Shown here: piece after piece, positions 40,404 through 48,416 of the stretch
How the letters are laid out: each line of letters begins with the position of its first letter
Position numbering within the stretch: the first letter of the stretch is position 1
Assembly: GCF_001602375.1 (NCBI RefSeq)
Contig: NZ_BCNY01000015.1
Coordinates: 744,001 to 808,000, forward strand
Length of the DNA stretch: 64,000 nucleotides
Reading direction: 5' to 3'
Origin: Methanoculleus horonobensis
GTDB lineage: Archaea > Halobacteriota > Methanomicrobia > Methanomicrobiales > Methanoculleaceae
Translations under genes and position numbers: made by a program
Notes under the pieces: model-generated
Database searches by the model: none
Told to the model about the DNA's origin: nothing
The model's input: only the letters and a program-made list of their open reading frames with translations

Positions 40404-41417
40404 ATGGCTGAAGTAGAAAAACTAAAACAGCTGCAGTTGCAGCGTGAGGCCCTGAAGAAGAGAGGGGAGCAGAAGGTCAAGGAGACGGAGAAGAAGCGCA
40501 CCGAAGAGAGCGTCCAGTCCGTCTGCCCCGAGTGCGGCAGTCGCCAGCTCGTCCACGACTACGAGCGCGCGGAACTCGTATGCCAGAACTGCGGTCTCGT
40601 CCTCGATGAGGAGTTCATCGACCGCGGCCCCGAGTGGCGTGCATTCGACCACGACCAGCGCATGAAGCGCTCCCGTGTCGGCGCACCGATGACGTTCACG
40701 ATCCACGACAAGGGTCTCTCGACGATGATCGACTGGCGGAACCGTGACTCCTACGGCCGCGCGATCTCGAGCAAGAACCGCGCCCAGCTCTACCGGCTCC
40801 GGAAGTGGCAGCGGCGTATCCGTGTCTCGAACGCGACCGAGCGGAACCTGGCGTTCGCGCTCTCGGAACTGGACCGGATGGCCTCCGCGCTCGGTCTGCC
40901 CCGGAACGTGCGCGAGACCGCCGCGGTCGTCTACCGCGACGCGGTGGACAAGAACCTGATCCGCGGCCGGAGTATCGAGGGTGTCGCGGCGGCGGCGCTG
41001 TATGCGGCATGCCGCCAGTGCAGCGTCCCGAGGACGCTCGACGAGATCGCCGAGGTATCCCGTGTATCCCGTAAGGAGATCGGCCGCACCTACCGGTTCA
41101 TCTCCCGCGAGCTCGGGTTAAAGCTCCTGCCGACGTCCCCGATCGACTACGTACCGCGCTTCTGCTCGGGCCTGAACCTGAAGGGTGAGGTCCAGAGCCG
41201 GGCGGTCGAGATCCTCCGGCAGGCCGGAGAGCGCGAACTTACGAGCGGCAGAGGCCCGACGGGCGTTGCTGCGGCCGCCATTTACATCTCGTCGATCCTC
41301 GGCGGAGAGCGGCGCACCCAGCGCGAAGTCGCCGAGGTTGCGGGCGTGACCGAGGTCACGATCAGGAACAGATATAAGGAACTGGCAGAAAAATTAGATA
41401 TCGAGATCATACTCTGA
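40404..41417 (+). CDS. tfb: Transcription factor B (TFB)
   Basis: The 337-residue protein is the archaeal TFIIB homologue that recruits RNA polymerase to TBP-bound promoters. After a Lys/Glu-rich lead (1-35) come the zinc ribbon C41-x2-C44...C60-x2-C63, the B-finger/reader segment with [15 protein letters not shown], and two cyclin repeats. The C-terminal helix-turn-helix ([20 protein letters not shown]) would read the BRE. An AGGTG site precedes the ATG. The gene ends 12 bp before tRNA-Ala. Confidence 0.96.
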   Translation: MAEVEKLKQLQLQREALKKRGEQKVKETEKKRTEESVQSVCPECGSRQLVHDYERAELVCQNCGLVLDEEFIDRGPEWRAFDHDQRMKRSRVGAPMTFTIHDKGLSTMIDWRNRDSYGRAISSKNRAQLYRLRKWQRRIRVSNATERNLAFALSELDRMASALGLPRNVRETAAVVYRDAVDKNLIRGRSIEGVAAAALYAACRQCSVPRTLDEIAEVSRVSRKEIGRTYRFISRELGLKLLPTSPIDYVPRFCSGLNLKGEVQSRAVEILRQAGERELTSGRGPTGVAAAAIYISSILGGERRTQREVAEVAGVTEVTIRNRYKELAEKLDIEIIL

Positions 41418-41429
41418 TCTCATATCTTC

Positions 41430-41501
41430 GGGCTCGTAGATCAGGGGTAGATCGCTACGTTCGCAACGTAGAGGCCGCGGGTTCAAATCCCGCCGGGTCC
41501 A
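41430..41501 (+). tRNA. tRNA-Ala (CGC)
   Basis: The acceptor stem GGGCTCG pairs with CGGGTCC and contains the G3-U70 pair that identifies alanine tRNA. The anticodon arm CTACG-TTCGCAA-CGTAG gives anticodon CGC, and the T arm is GCGGGTTCAAATCCCGC. The discriminator is A73, and CCA is not encoded. Its 3' part, from 41471, is copied in a downstream tandem array. Confidence 0.95.
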
Positions 41502-41860
41502 TCCGTTCTTTATTATTATTTTCGCGAGATGCATCTGTCCATAGGCGACCGCAGGTCGCCGGGGGTGTCGAGAGGGGCGCGGCCCCTTCGGTTGGGACAG
41601 AGAGGCCGCGGGTTCAAATCCCGCCGGGTCCATCCGTTCTTTATTATTATTTTCGCGAGATGCATCTGTCCATAGGCGACCGCAGGTCGCCGGGGGTGTC
41701 GAGAGGGGCGCGGCCCCTTCGGTTGGGACAGAGAGGCCGCGGGTTCAAATCCCGCCGGGTCCATCCGTTCTTTATTATTATTTTCGCGAGATGCATCTGT
41801 CCATAGGCGACCGCAGGTCGCCGGGGGTTTCGAAAGGGGCGTAGCCCCTTTGCGCCCGGG
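41471..41860 (+). repeat. 131-bp tandem repeat carrying the tRNA-Ala 3' end
   Basis: The unit starts with GAGGCCGCGGGTTCAAATCC at 41471, 41602 and 41733, so the period is exactly 131 bp. The first two units look identical by eye, and the third diverges after about 41826 (GGGGTTTCGAAAGGGGC). Each unit holds the last 31 bases of tRNA-Ala, an ATTATTATTTT run, the hairpin GGCGACC-GCA-GGTCGCC and a GGGGC-GCG-GCCCC hairpin. The truncated tRNA copies lack the D and anticodon arms and cannot be functional tRNAs. The array fills the whole gap between tRNA-Ala and the cotH gene. Confidence 0.92.
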
Positions 41861-41871
41861 ACGCTCCTCGC

Positions 41872-43653
41872 CTATCCCCAGGTGAAGTTCCTCCCCGGCT
41901 CCTCCCCCTGATCCGGCAGCACCAGTTCGAACCGGGTCGTTCCCCGCAGCGAGACGTCTGCAGACACTTTGTTCGAGTACGGGTTGACGTAGGTATCGAG
42001 CGCCGTCCGGTTGCCGGTCTCGTCCTCGAGAACCATCTCTAAGTCCCACTGCGAGTAGTTGTCGTCCCTCACCGCCGCGTCGCCGACGAACCAGTTCTCT
42101 GCCGGGAAACAGCACGACTCGACGTCGTTACGGTAGTAGAGGGTCAGTTCGCCGCTGACGTCAGCGTCGCCCGCATCGAACTCCCAGCGCCGGTCGATGC
42201 CGGGATTCTCCGGCGTCCCGTTCACCGTAGCGGTGATCGTGCCCGGCCCCCTCACCTCCGAGACCTCGAAGGTTGCAATCACCCATCCGTTGGGGTCGGT
42301 GAAGTAGACGGTACTCTCCCCCGGCTCCGCCGGTACCGCGGCGGAGGCGGTATAGGGCTCCCCGGAGCCGGGCGAGATCGCCCTCTCGATGAACCGGTAA
42401 CGGAGCCGCACAAAGTCCAGCATCGCTTCGGTGTGGTATCTCAGGTAGCCGAGATCGCCGTGGTGGTTCTGCGGGTGCAGCGCGAACGCGTCCTCCGCGG
42501 GCGTGACATTCAGCCTGTCCCCAATCGTCTCTGTGTGGAGAGCGAGCTGCCCGGCATAGTAGTCTTCGGTGAAGACCTCGTCCATCAGGAACGTCATGCG
42601 GAGGTTGAGCCGCTCACGGAGCGCGGGGGTCTCGAGGAACTTCTCCACCAAGTCGTTGTTCCAGTTACTTGCTATCGCCGACTCATACCCGAAATAGTCG
42701 TTGACTGTATCGCCTCTCCGGGTGTGCGAACCGAACGTCAGATCTTTGTCCCAGGGGATGACCACCCACCCCGCATCCGGATTGTCGGTGTCCAGGTAGA
42801 GCCAGTAGTCGTCGCTGAACGCGTCGACGTCACCGATGAGGTAATGAATAGCCAGCCAGTCGATGAAGTTCTCCTCGTCAAAACGCTCGATGAAACCTTC
42901 TTCGAACTCCGGGCCGGCAGGAGTCCGGTAGACCCAGGCGATGAGGTCACGGAACGCTCCCCAGTCCGGTTCGCCCCGGCTGTCCATGGTCTCTGCGAGA
43001 AACGCCTCCGGGTCGTCCTGCTCGTCGATGGGATACCCGAAGACCGAGAGGCGATTGATCTCCGGCACGAGATAGTAATGGCCCCGGAAGTCGTCGGCGA
43101 CCAGTGTCCCTGCGGGGTTCAGGCCGTTGCTTGCGAGCAGATCGCCGTCGACCCGCTCCACGTGGATGTACAGGCCTTCATAGACGCCGTTGATGTACAG
43201 GTCGAAGTACTTCGTCCTCGGTGCCGGCTGCCCGAGAGCGTGGAAGAGATCCATCGACAGCCTCTCCCGCATCATCGTGGGATCGGTGTAGGTGGCTTTC
43301 AGGTTCATATCGGTGCTGCCGAAGATGAACTCCTGTGATTCGTCAAACCGGATGTTGAACGATTTCTTCGGCAACTCTCGTGAAGAAGTGCCCCGGAACC
43401 GCACTCCCTCCAGTTCGATATCCTCGCCGTCGGGAGAGAGCCGCACGTAACCGTCCAGCCGTTCATCGGATGCATCTCCGCGGGTATACAACTCGACGAG
43501 ATCCTTCCAGCCCATGAAGAGGTACAGGTCCTGCACGCCGGAATCCGGGCTGCTCACGTTCTCCTGTCCCGCTGCCGGGGGTATGACGGAGGCTGCCAGA
43601 GACAGCACGATGAGCATGCTGGTCGCAGCCCGGGTAGTAGATTCCATCGTCAT
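41872..43653 (-). CDS. Secreted CotH-family kinase-like protein
   Basis: The 593-residue protein has an N-terminal signal peptide (MLIVLSLAASVIPPAAGQ) and a CotH domain: VRFRGTSSRELPKKSFNIRF, LKATYTDPTMMRERLSMDLF, GVYEGLYIHVERVD, and WVVIPWDKDLTFG. CotH proteins are atypical protein kinases first known from spore coats, and occur in some archaea as extracellular proteins. A C-terminal beta-sandwich (~440-593) with several Asn-X-Thr sites follows. No anchor is visible at the end, so the protein may be released or bound to the surface layer. The substrate is unknown. Confidence 0.85.
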   Translation of the reverse strand: MTMESTTRAATSMLIVLSLAASVIPPAAGQENVSSPDSGVQDLYLFMGWKDLVELYTRGDASDERLDGYVRLSPDGEDIELEGVRFRGTSSRELPKKSFNIRFDESQEFIFGSTDMNLKATYTDPTMMRERLSMDLFHALGQPAPRTKYFDLYINGVYEGLYIHVERVDGDLLASNGLNPAGTLVADDFRGHYYLVPEINRLSVFGYPIDEQDDPEAFLAETMDSRGEPDWGAFRDLIAWVYRTPAGPEFEEGFIERFDEENFIDWLAIHYLIGDVDAFSDDYWLYLDTDNPDAGWVVIPWDKDLTFGSHTRRGDTVNDYFGYESAIASNWNNDLVEKFLETPALRERLNLRMTFLMDEVFTEDYYAGQLALHTETIGDRLNVTPAEDAFALHPQNHHGDLGYLRYHTEAMLDFVRLRYRFIERAISPGSGEPYTASAAVPAEPGESTVYFTDPNGWVIATFEVSEVRGPGTITATVNGTPENPGIDRRWEFDAGDADVSGELTLYYRNDVESCCFPAENWFVGDAAVRDDNYSQWDLEMVLEDETGNRTALDTYVNPYSNKVSADVSLRGTTRFELVLPDQGEEPGRNFTWG

Positions 43654-43813
43654 GGCGGGCAGTCATGCCGTCAGATGGCATTAAGGTTCCCCGGTGGGGG
43701 AGCGAGCGAAGCAGCACCGGGTACGCGATCACCCATGCCGACAGCCATGGCAGATGGGGCCGTCACGCTGTTCCTCAATGCCACCCGAGGTGAACGTCTA
43801 TGTAAAAACTGCA

Positions 43814-43842
43814 GGGAGAACGGGGATATTCCCCGTTCTCCC
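43814..43842 (-). terminator. Hairpin terminator after the beta-propeller gene
   Basis: A perfect 13-bp stem GGGAGAACGGGGA / TCCCCGTTCTCCC with a 3-base loop lies 3 bp beyond the gene's end. On the minus strand it is followed by TGCAGTTTTTACA. Stem plus T-run is the pattern of an intrinsic terminator, though archaea mostly need only the T-run. Confidence 0.6.
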
Positions 43843-43845
43843 GTC

Positions 43846-45015
43846 TCACCGCCGCCGGAGACGACCCGCGGCGCCCGCGGCAGCGACGGCGAGGAGCCCG
43901 ATGAGCGCACCCGCCCCGCCGGCCTCGGTCGGGGCCGTCGTGGCGCTCTCCGTCTCTTCCGCCGCCGTCACCGGTTCGTCGGCCGTCCGGAAGATGAAGG
44001 CCCGCTCACCCGCGCCCGCTGCGAGGTAGTCTCCTTTTTCCGAGAGGGCGACCGCACTGACGGGGGCGCCGGCGTCGAACGTCCAGCGCGGGTTGCCGTT
44101 GCCGTTCCAGAGGTACACGGTTCCGCCCGCGTTCCCGGCCGCGACGGCCTCCCCCCGCCGGGAGACGTCCACGGCGGGGACGTTGCTTGCCGTCCGGTTC
44201 TTCCAGATGAGGGCGTCGTTCGGCCGGTAGCACTCCACGTCGCCACCCTCCTTGCCGACGACCACGAACTTCCCGTCACCCGAGAGCGCGAGCGCGAGGA
44301 TCGGCGCTCCGGTGGGGAGCGCCCAGGGGAGGCCCCCTGACCGGCCGTAAACCTGGAGGGCGCGATCCCGGGCCCCGGCGGCGACGACCGACCCGTCGCG
44401 GGAGGCGTCAACCGCGGTGACGGCATCCCGGGCGAGGCCCTCCCAGACCAGGTTCCCGTCCCTGTTCATGAAGAGGATGGCGCCGTTGCTGCTCCCGGTG
44501 ACGATGAATTTGCCGTCGCTGGTGAACGCGACGGACGTTGCGTGCGGCGGGGTCTCCCCGGAACGGGCCCCCGGCTGCATGGCACGGTTCCACTCCTCCT
44601 TCCCGAGGTTGGTGAAGAGGATGATGCGATCGCCCGCCACCGCGAGCGACCGCCCGTCACCCGCGAAAGCAAGGTCGCGAACGGATCCTGCGACGCTCTT
44701 GGTCCAGTAGCGGCCGCCGTTACCGTCGAAGAGGAGCACGTCGCCCCCCCCGGTTCCGGCGGCAATGTAGTCCCCGGCGACGGCAACCGCGGTCACCGCA
44801 TCCGGAGCACTCGCGTTCCAGAGAACGGTGCCGTCCCGGTGCAGGCAGACGATCCCCCCGTCGCCCGTCCCCGCGACCATATACCTCCCGTCGGCGGTTA
44901 TCGCAACGTCGTTGACGATGCCTCCCGTCGATACGCCGTGGTAGGAGGTCTCCGCCCCGGCCGCTGCCGGAATCAGGGCAACGAGCAGGGCGATGATCAG
45001 TGCAGTTCTTTTCAT
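43846..45015 (-). CDS. Secreted WD40/PQQ-type beta-propeller with C-terminal anchor
   Basis: The 389-residue protein has a signal peptide (LIIALLVALIPAAAGA) and about seven repeats of the form GDGKFVVVGKEGG or RDGSVVAAGARD with a Trp near each end (YWTKSVAG, LVWEGLA, LIWKNRTA). This is a beta-propeller. The end has a Thr/Glu-rich spacer, a Gly-rich TEAGGAGALIGLL helix and RLRRR. That layout matches archaeal C-terminal sorting signals processed by an archaeosortase, although the exact PGF motif is absent. It is probably displayed on the cell surface. Ligand unknown. Confidence 0.8.
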   Translation of the reverse strand: MKRTALIIALLVALIPAAAGAETSYHGVSTGGIVNDVAITADGRYMVAGTGDGGIVCLHRDGTVLWNASAPDAVTAVAVAGDYIAAGTGGGDVLLFDGNGGRYWTKSVAGSVRDLAFAGDGRSLAVAGDRIILFTNLGKEEWNRAMQPGARSGETPPHATSVAFTSDGKFIVTGSSNGAILFMNRDGNLVWEGLARDAVTAVDASRDGSVVAAGARDRALQVYGRSGGLPWALPTGAPILALALSGDGKFVVVGKEGGDVECYRPNDALIWKNRTASNVPAVDVSRRGEAVAAGNAGGTVYLWNGNGNPRWTFDAGAPVSAVALSEKGDYLAAGAGERAFIFRTADEPVTAAEETESATTAPTEAGGAGALIGLLAVAAAGAAGRLRRR

Positions 45016-45150
45016 GGTTTATCCCTGCCCGGGAAAGGATTCCCGGAATACACCTACTTTCTCGGGTGGGTTCTTAAACCATTCCGGTATCGGGTTCTGC
45101 CGCGGAAGTTTGAATACCCACGGCGCGCAATCTCCCGTCAGGTGAATTAT

Positions 45151-45621
45151 ATGGATACCAGGGCGGACGAGGCGGTCTCCCGCTTCATGCAAGGCTACAA
45201 CTGTGCACAGGCGGTCAGTTCGGTCTTTGCGAAAGATGCCGGGGTTCCCGAAGAGGTCGTCCTCGGGATAGCCACGGGGTTCGGCGCCGGGGTGGCGCGT
45301 ACCGATGGCATGTGCGGAGCGGTCTCGGGGGCGGTCATCGCCATCGGGCTCCTGTTCGGGAGCACCGGCCCCGAAGAGAAAGAGGCGAAAGACCTGACCT
45401 ATGACATCACCCGGGAGTTCGTCACCCGTTTTGTCGAGAAGAACGGCACCGTCTCCTGCACCGGGCTTCTCGGGTGCGATCTCTCGACCGGCGAAGGGTT
45501 TGCCCGGGCACGCGAAGAGAACCTCACCCGGACGATCTGCCCCCGCTGTGTCAGAGATGCGGTCGAGATCCTAGAAGAGGTTCTCGCGCCCGTCACTTCC
45601 GGGCAATCCACCACGCGGTGA
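45151..45621 (+). CDS. C_GCAxxG_C_C family redox protein
   Basis: The 156-residue protein carries the family pattern: YNCAQAV, then GMCGAVSGAV, then CTGLLGCDLS and a final CPRCVRDAVE, giving conserved Cys near 17, 55, 107, 112 and 132-135. Members are thought to be membrane-associated or cytosolic redox proteins with a bound cluster or metal; their reaction is not established. The ATG at 45151 follows GGTGAATTAT. The 3' end overlaps the convergent acyltransferase gene by 29 bp. Confidence 0.85.
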   Translation: MDTRADEAVSRFMQGYNCAQAVSSVFAKDAGVPEEVVLGIATGFGAGVARTDGMCGAVSGAVIAIGLLFGSTGPEEKEAKDLTYDITREFVTRFVEKNGTVSCTGLLGCDLSTGEGFARAREENLTRTICPRCVRDAVEILEEVLAPVTSGQSTTR

Positions 45622-46699
45622 GGGACTCCGGCAGGGACGGGAGCCTGAGTCTCCGCCGCAGGTCGTCGGCACCGAGGCTCTTTGCTGCGAGAGCCCGCTT
45701 CTCGACGAGGTGCCAGGAGAGGAACGCGAGAGCAAACGTCACGGCGAACGAGAGCCCGAAGAGCGCCGGGAGAAGGAGCGCGTTTGCCGTGACCTGGATA
45801 AGTGCCTGCTGAACCGGGTAGTGGTAGATGTAGACGCCGTAGGAGAAGTCTCCTGCTCTCCCGAAGGTGCTCAAGTACGGGATCGGCAGGTGCGCGGCGT
45901 AGATGGTGAGGTAGGGGATGGCGATCACCCCGGCGACGGTCAGGTAGGGCGTCATGGCCGAGAACCCGAGCAGCAGGAGCAGCCCCCCGGCGATGACCGG
46001 CCGGTAGGCGATGCGATGGCGGTGGAGGTAGAGGAACGCCCCGATGAGGAAGTAGAGGGTGAATCTGACCTTCGCCATCCGGGGATCGTCGAACCAGTAC
46101 ATCCAGACCAGGATGTTTACGGCGGCGAGGGCGGCGATGGCGCCCCATCGGTGCAGGAACCCGGCGATCCCGAGGGCCGCGACGACCCCGTACATGAAAA
46201 CCTCGACGGGTATCGTCCAGAGCGACCCGTTGACGTAAGTCCACGGATTGCCCTGGAAGAGGCCTATCACCGATCCGTCTTCAAAATAGGGGGCGGTAAA
46301 GAACGCTGCCGGGGAGAAGAGGGCGGCGAAGTAATCCCCCGGGGGAAGCGACGTCATCAGCGGGCCGATGACGAAGAGCGTGACGAAGATCGCGACGACG
46401 AGGGCTGGAATCACCCGGAGGAGTCGTTTCCAGGCAAACTGGAGCGGCGATGCGGTCGACTCCCAGCTCATAGCGATCAGGTAGCCGCTGGTGACGAGGA
46501 GAGCGGCGAGCCCTCCCTGTGCCACGAGTGTGACCGGGTCGTACATCCCTATCCCGACGTAGCCGAGCCTGAGGGCGTAGGCGTGCGCGAAGACGATCAT
46601 CGCCGCCGCCGCGAATCGCAGGAAGTCGAAGTTGTTCGAGAACCGGCCCCCTGGAATGCTCCCACCTTCGGTGACCGCCCCCGGGTGCTCTCTTTTCAT
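45593..46699 (-). CDS. Acyltransferase family 3 membrane protein (OafA-like)
   Basis: The 368-residue protein has about ten membrane helices. The family start FDFLRFAAAAMIVFAHAYAL contains the conserved Arg and His of acyltransferase 3 enzymes, and the end FSYGVYIYHYPVQQALI is typical. Such proteins O-acetylate or succinylate extracellular glycans. I start at MKREHPG (46699). The promoter region is shared with a divergent YhfC gene and contains a perfect 14-bp palindrome. Confidence 0.88.
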   Translation of the reverse strand: MKREHPGAVTEGGSIPGGRFSNNFDFLRFAAAAMIVFAHAYALRLGYVGIGMYDPVTLVAQGGLAALLVTSGYLIAMSWESTASPLQFAWKRLLRVIPALVVAIFVTLFVIGPLMTSLPPGDYFAALFSPAAFFTAPYFEDGSVIGLFQGNPWTYVNGSLWTIPVEVFMYGVVAALGIAGFLHRWGAIAALAAVNILVWMYWFDDPRMAKVRFTLYFLIGAFLYLHRHRIAYRPVIAGGLLLLLGFSAMTPYLTVAGVIAIPYLTIYAAHLPIPYLSTFGRAGDFSYGVYIYHYPVQQALIQVTANALLLPALFGLSFAVTFALAFLSWHLVEKRALAAKSLGADDLRRRLRLPSLPESLTAWWIARK

Positions 46700-46718
46700 G
46701 GCTATCGGGATCCTTTCC

Positions 46719-46760
46719 TCACTGTACAGTGACAATCGTTAAATATTTAGTCAAAATATT
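46719..46760. promoter_or_regulatory. Palindromic operator and AT-rich promoter between divergent genes
   Basis: TCACTGTACAGTGA at 46719-46732 is a perfect 14-bp palindrome, 19 bp from the acyltransferase start. The AT-rich inverted repeat AATATTT-n5-AAATATT at 46742-46760 lies next to it and ends 7 bp before the YhfC start. The pair could let one regulator control both genes. Confidence 0.5.
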
Positions 46761-46767
46761 CTCTCCA

Positions 46768-47553
46768 ATGGATCCGCTCGTCGTCGCCACGTTCGCTGTC
46801 GTTATCCTTCTCGAGATCGCCATCCCGCTCGCGCTCGGCTACTGGATCGTGAGAAGGTTCGGGGTCCCGTGGCGAATCTTCGCCCTCGGCGCCCTCTTCT
46901 TCATCGCCGTGCAGATCGTCCACGCGCCGCTTGTCCTCGTGACGCAGAACCCACTCTACTTCGCGCTGCTGCCGTCCGGGGTAACCGTGGCCCTTGCCGG
47001 CCTCGCCGTCTACCTCGGTCTCATGGCGGGGCTATTCGAGGAGGTCGGGCGCTACCTCGTCTACCGCTACTACTTCCGGCGGCGGGAGATCCCCCTCACC
47101 CGGGAGACCGGTCTCCAGTTCGGGGTCGGGTGGGGCGGCGTCGAGAGCATCTTCGTCGCGCTCCTGGTGCTCACGAGCATGGTCTCCTACATCCTTCTCA
47201 TCGGCGACGGTGGAGCGATCCCCCTGCCCGACGATCCCGCCGTCCAGGCGGAGATAGACGCTCTCCGGGCGCTCACGCCGCTCGATATCCTCCCCGGTCT
47301 CGCCGAGCGGATGATGACGATCACCCTGCACATCGCCTGGTCGCTGATGGTGCTCGCCGCCGTCGTCTACGGGAGAAAAACGCTCCTCGCCCTTGCCGTC
47401 ATCTGGCACGCCGCCGTGGATGCCGCTGCCGTCTACCTCGCGCAGACGCAGGGGATCCTGGTGACCGAGGCGGTGGTATTCGTCTCTGCGGTGCTCGCTC
47501 TCGCGTATATCCTCTGGGAGTGGCGAAGGATGGGGGTAAGGGCGGCAGCCTAG
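46768..47553 (+). CDS. YhfC-type intramembrane metalloprotease-like protein
   Basis: The 261-residue membrane protein has about seven helices. The motif GLFEEVGRYLVYRYYFRR (~93-110) matches the E-E-x-x-R signature of YhfC/CPBP-type proteins, with downstream His residues in ITLHIAWSL and IWHAAVDAAA. Relatives are proposed intramembrane proteases acting in protein processing or immunity; direct proof for YhfC is lacking. The start at 46768 gives the first helix directly. It overlaps the convergent thiL end by 4 bp. Confidence 0.82.
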   Translation: MDPLVVATFAVVILLEIAIPLALGYWIVRRFGVPWRIFALGALFFIAVQIVHAPLVLVTQNPLYFALLPSGVTVALAGLAVYLGLMAGLFEEVGRYLVYRYYFRRREIPLTRETGLQFGVGWGGVESIFVALLVLTSMVSYILLIGDGGAIPLPDDPAVQAEIDALRALTPLDILPGLAERMMTITLHIAWSLMVLAAVVYGRKTLLALAVIWHAAVDAAAVYLAQTQGILVTEAVVFVSAVLALAYILWEWRRMGVRAAA

Positions 47554-48416
47554 CCCTGCCACTTGTGCAGGTATCCCCGGCGTTCGAGCGGTTTTCCGTC
47601 CGTGAGAACGACCCGCTCCGGTATGACCTCGCCGATGACGTGCGCAGTAACCCCCGGAACCGGAAGGATGCCGGGAGGAGCGGTAAAGAGGAGTTCGAAG
47701 TCTCCCCCGCCGTAGAGCGCGAGGTCCCGCCCTTCCCTCTCCGGGACGCCTGCCGGGAGCGGGAGGCGGGCGGTATCGATCGAGAAACCGCAGTCGTTCA
47801 CGGAAAGAAGGTCATGAAGCGAGAGTGCAAGGCCGTCGGAGATGTCCATCATCGCCGAGACCCCGGCACGGCCGAGCGCCTGCCCCTCCTTCACGCGGGG
47901 CTGCGGTTCGAGGAGTTCCCTCATGTGCCGATCATGGCCGTTCAGGGCTGCCTGCGCTTCCCCGAGCGATCCTGTGACCGCAACGACGTCGCCCGGCCGC
48001 GCTCCCCGCCTCCGGACGAGGTGCTCCGGGGCGACGAGCCCGAGCCCCGTGCTCACGATCGTCAGTTCCCGGTGGGCGTCGAGATCGCCGCCCACGAGTT
48101 CGGCGCCGAACGCGGTGCAGCAGTCCCGGGCGCCCTCCATGATCCCGGAGAGGCGTTCCGGACGGTCGAGGCCGACCGCGAGGAGCACCTCGCCCGGCGC
48201 CGCGCCCATGCTCGCGACATCCGAGAGCGTCACCGCCGTCGCCATCCACCCAATCTGCCAGTCGGTCATCCCGGCCGGGAAATCGGTCGTCTCGTGGAGC
48301 ATATCGGTGCTTGCGACCATGAGACGGTCGCCGCAGGGGATGACGGCACAGTCGTCCTCGAGCCGCTCCGGGTCGATGATCGTTCCGATCAGCCGGTGCA
48401 GGCTCCGTTCATCCAC
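47550..48416 (-). CDS. thiL: Thiamine-monophosphate kinase
   Basis: The 288-residue protein is ThiL, which phosphorylates thiamine monophosphate to the coenzyme. It shows EDDCAVIPCGDRLMVASTDML, MGAAPGEVLLAVGL, GGDLDAHRELTIVSTGLG and SAMMDISDGLALSLHDL, all conserved Mg- and ATP-binding regions of the PurM-like fold. The GTG start at 48416 overlaps the DUF460 gene end by 8 bp. It is the third gene of a coupled run with rio2 and the DUF460 gene. Confidence 0.93.
   Translation of the reverse strand: MDERSLHRLIGTIIDPERLEDDCAVIPCGDRLMVASTDMLHETTDFPAGMTDWQIGWMATAVTLSDVASMGAAPGEVLLAVGLDRPERLSGIMEGARDCCTAFGAELVGGDLDAHRELTIVSTGLGLVAPEHLVRRRGARPGDVVAVTGSLGEAQAALNGHDRHMRELLEPQPRVKEGQALGRAGVSAMMDISDGLALSLHDLLSVNDCGFSIDTARLPLPAGVPEREGRDLALYGGGDFELLFTAPPGILPVPGVTAHVIGEVIPERVVLTDGKPLERRGYLHKWQG

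Noticed and set aside
41471-41860. Possible CRISPR array
   Set aside because: The units are 131-bp direct tandem repeats with no variable spacers and no cas genes nearby.
41516-42115. Minus-strand frame beginning MDPAGFEPAASL and repeating
   Set aside because: It is the reverse complement of the tRNA-Ala 3' end and its tandem repeats plus part of cotH; a well-known false gene type over tRNAs.
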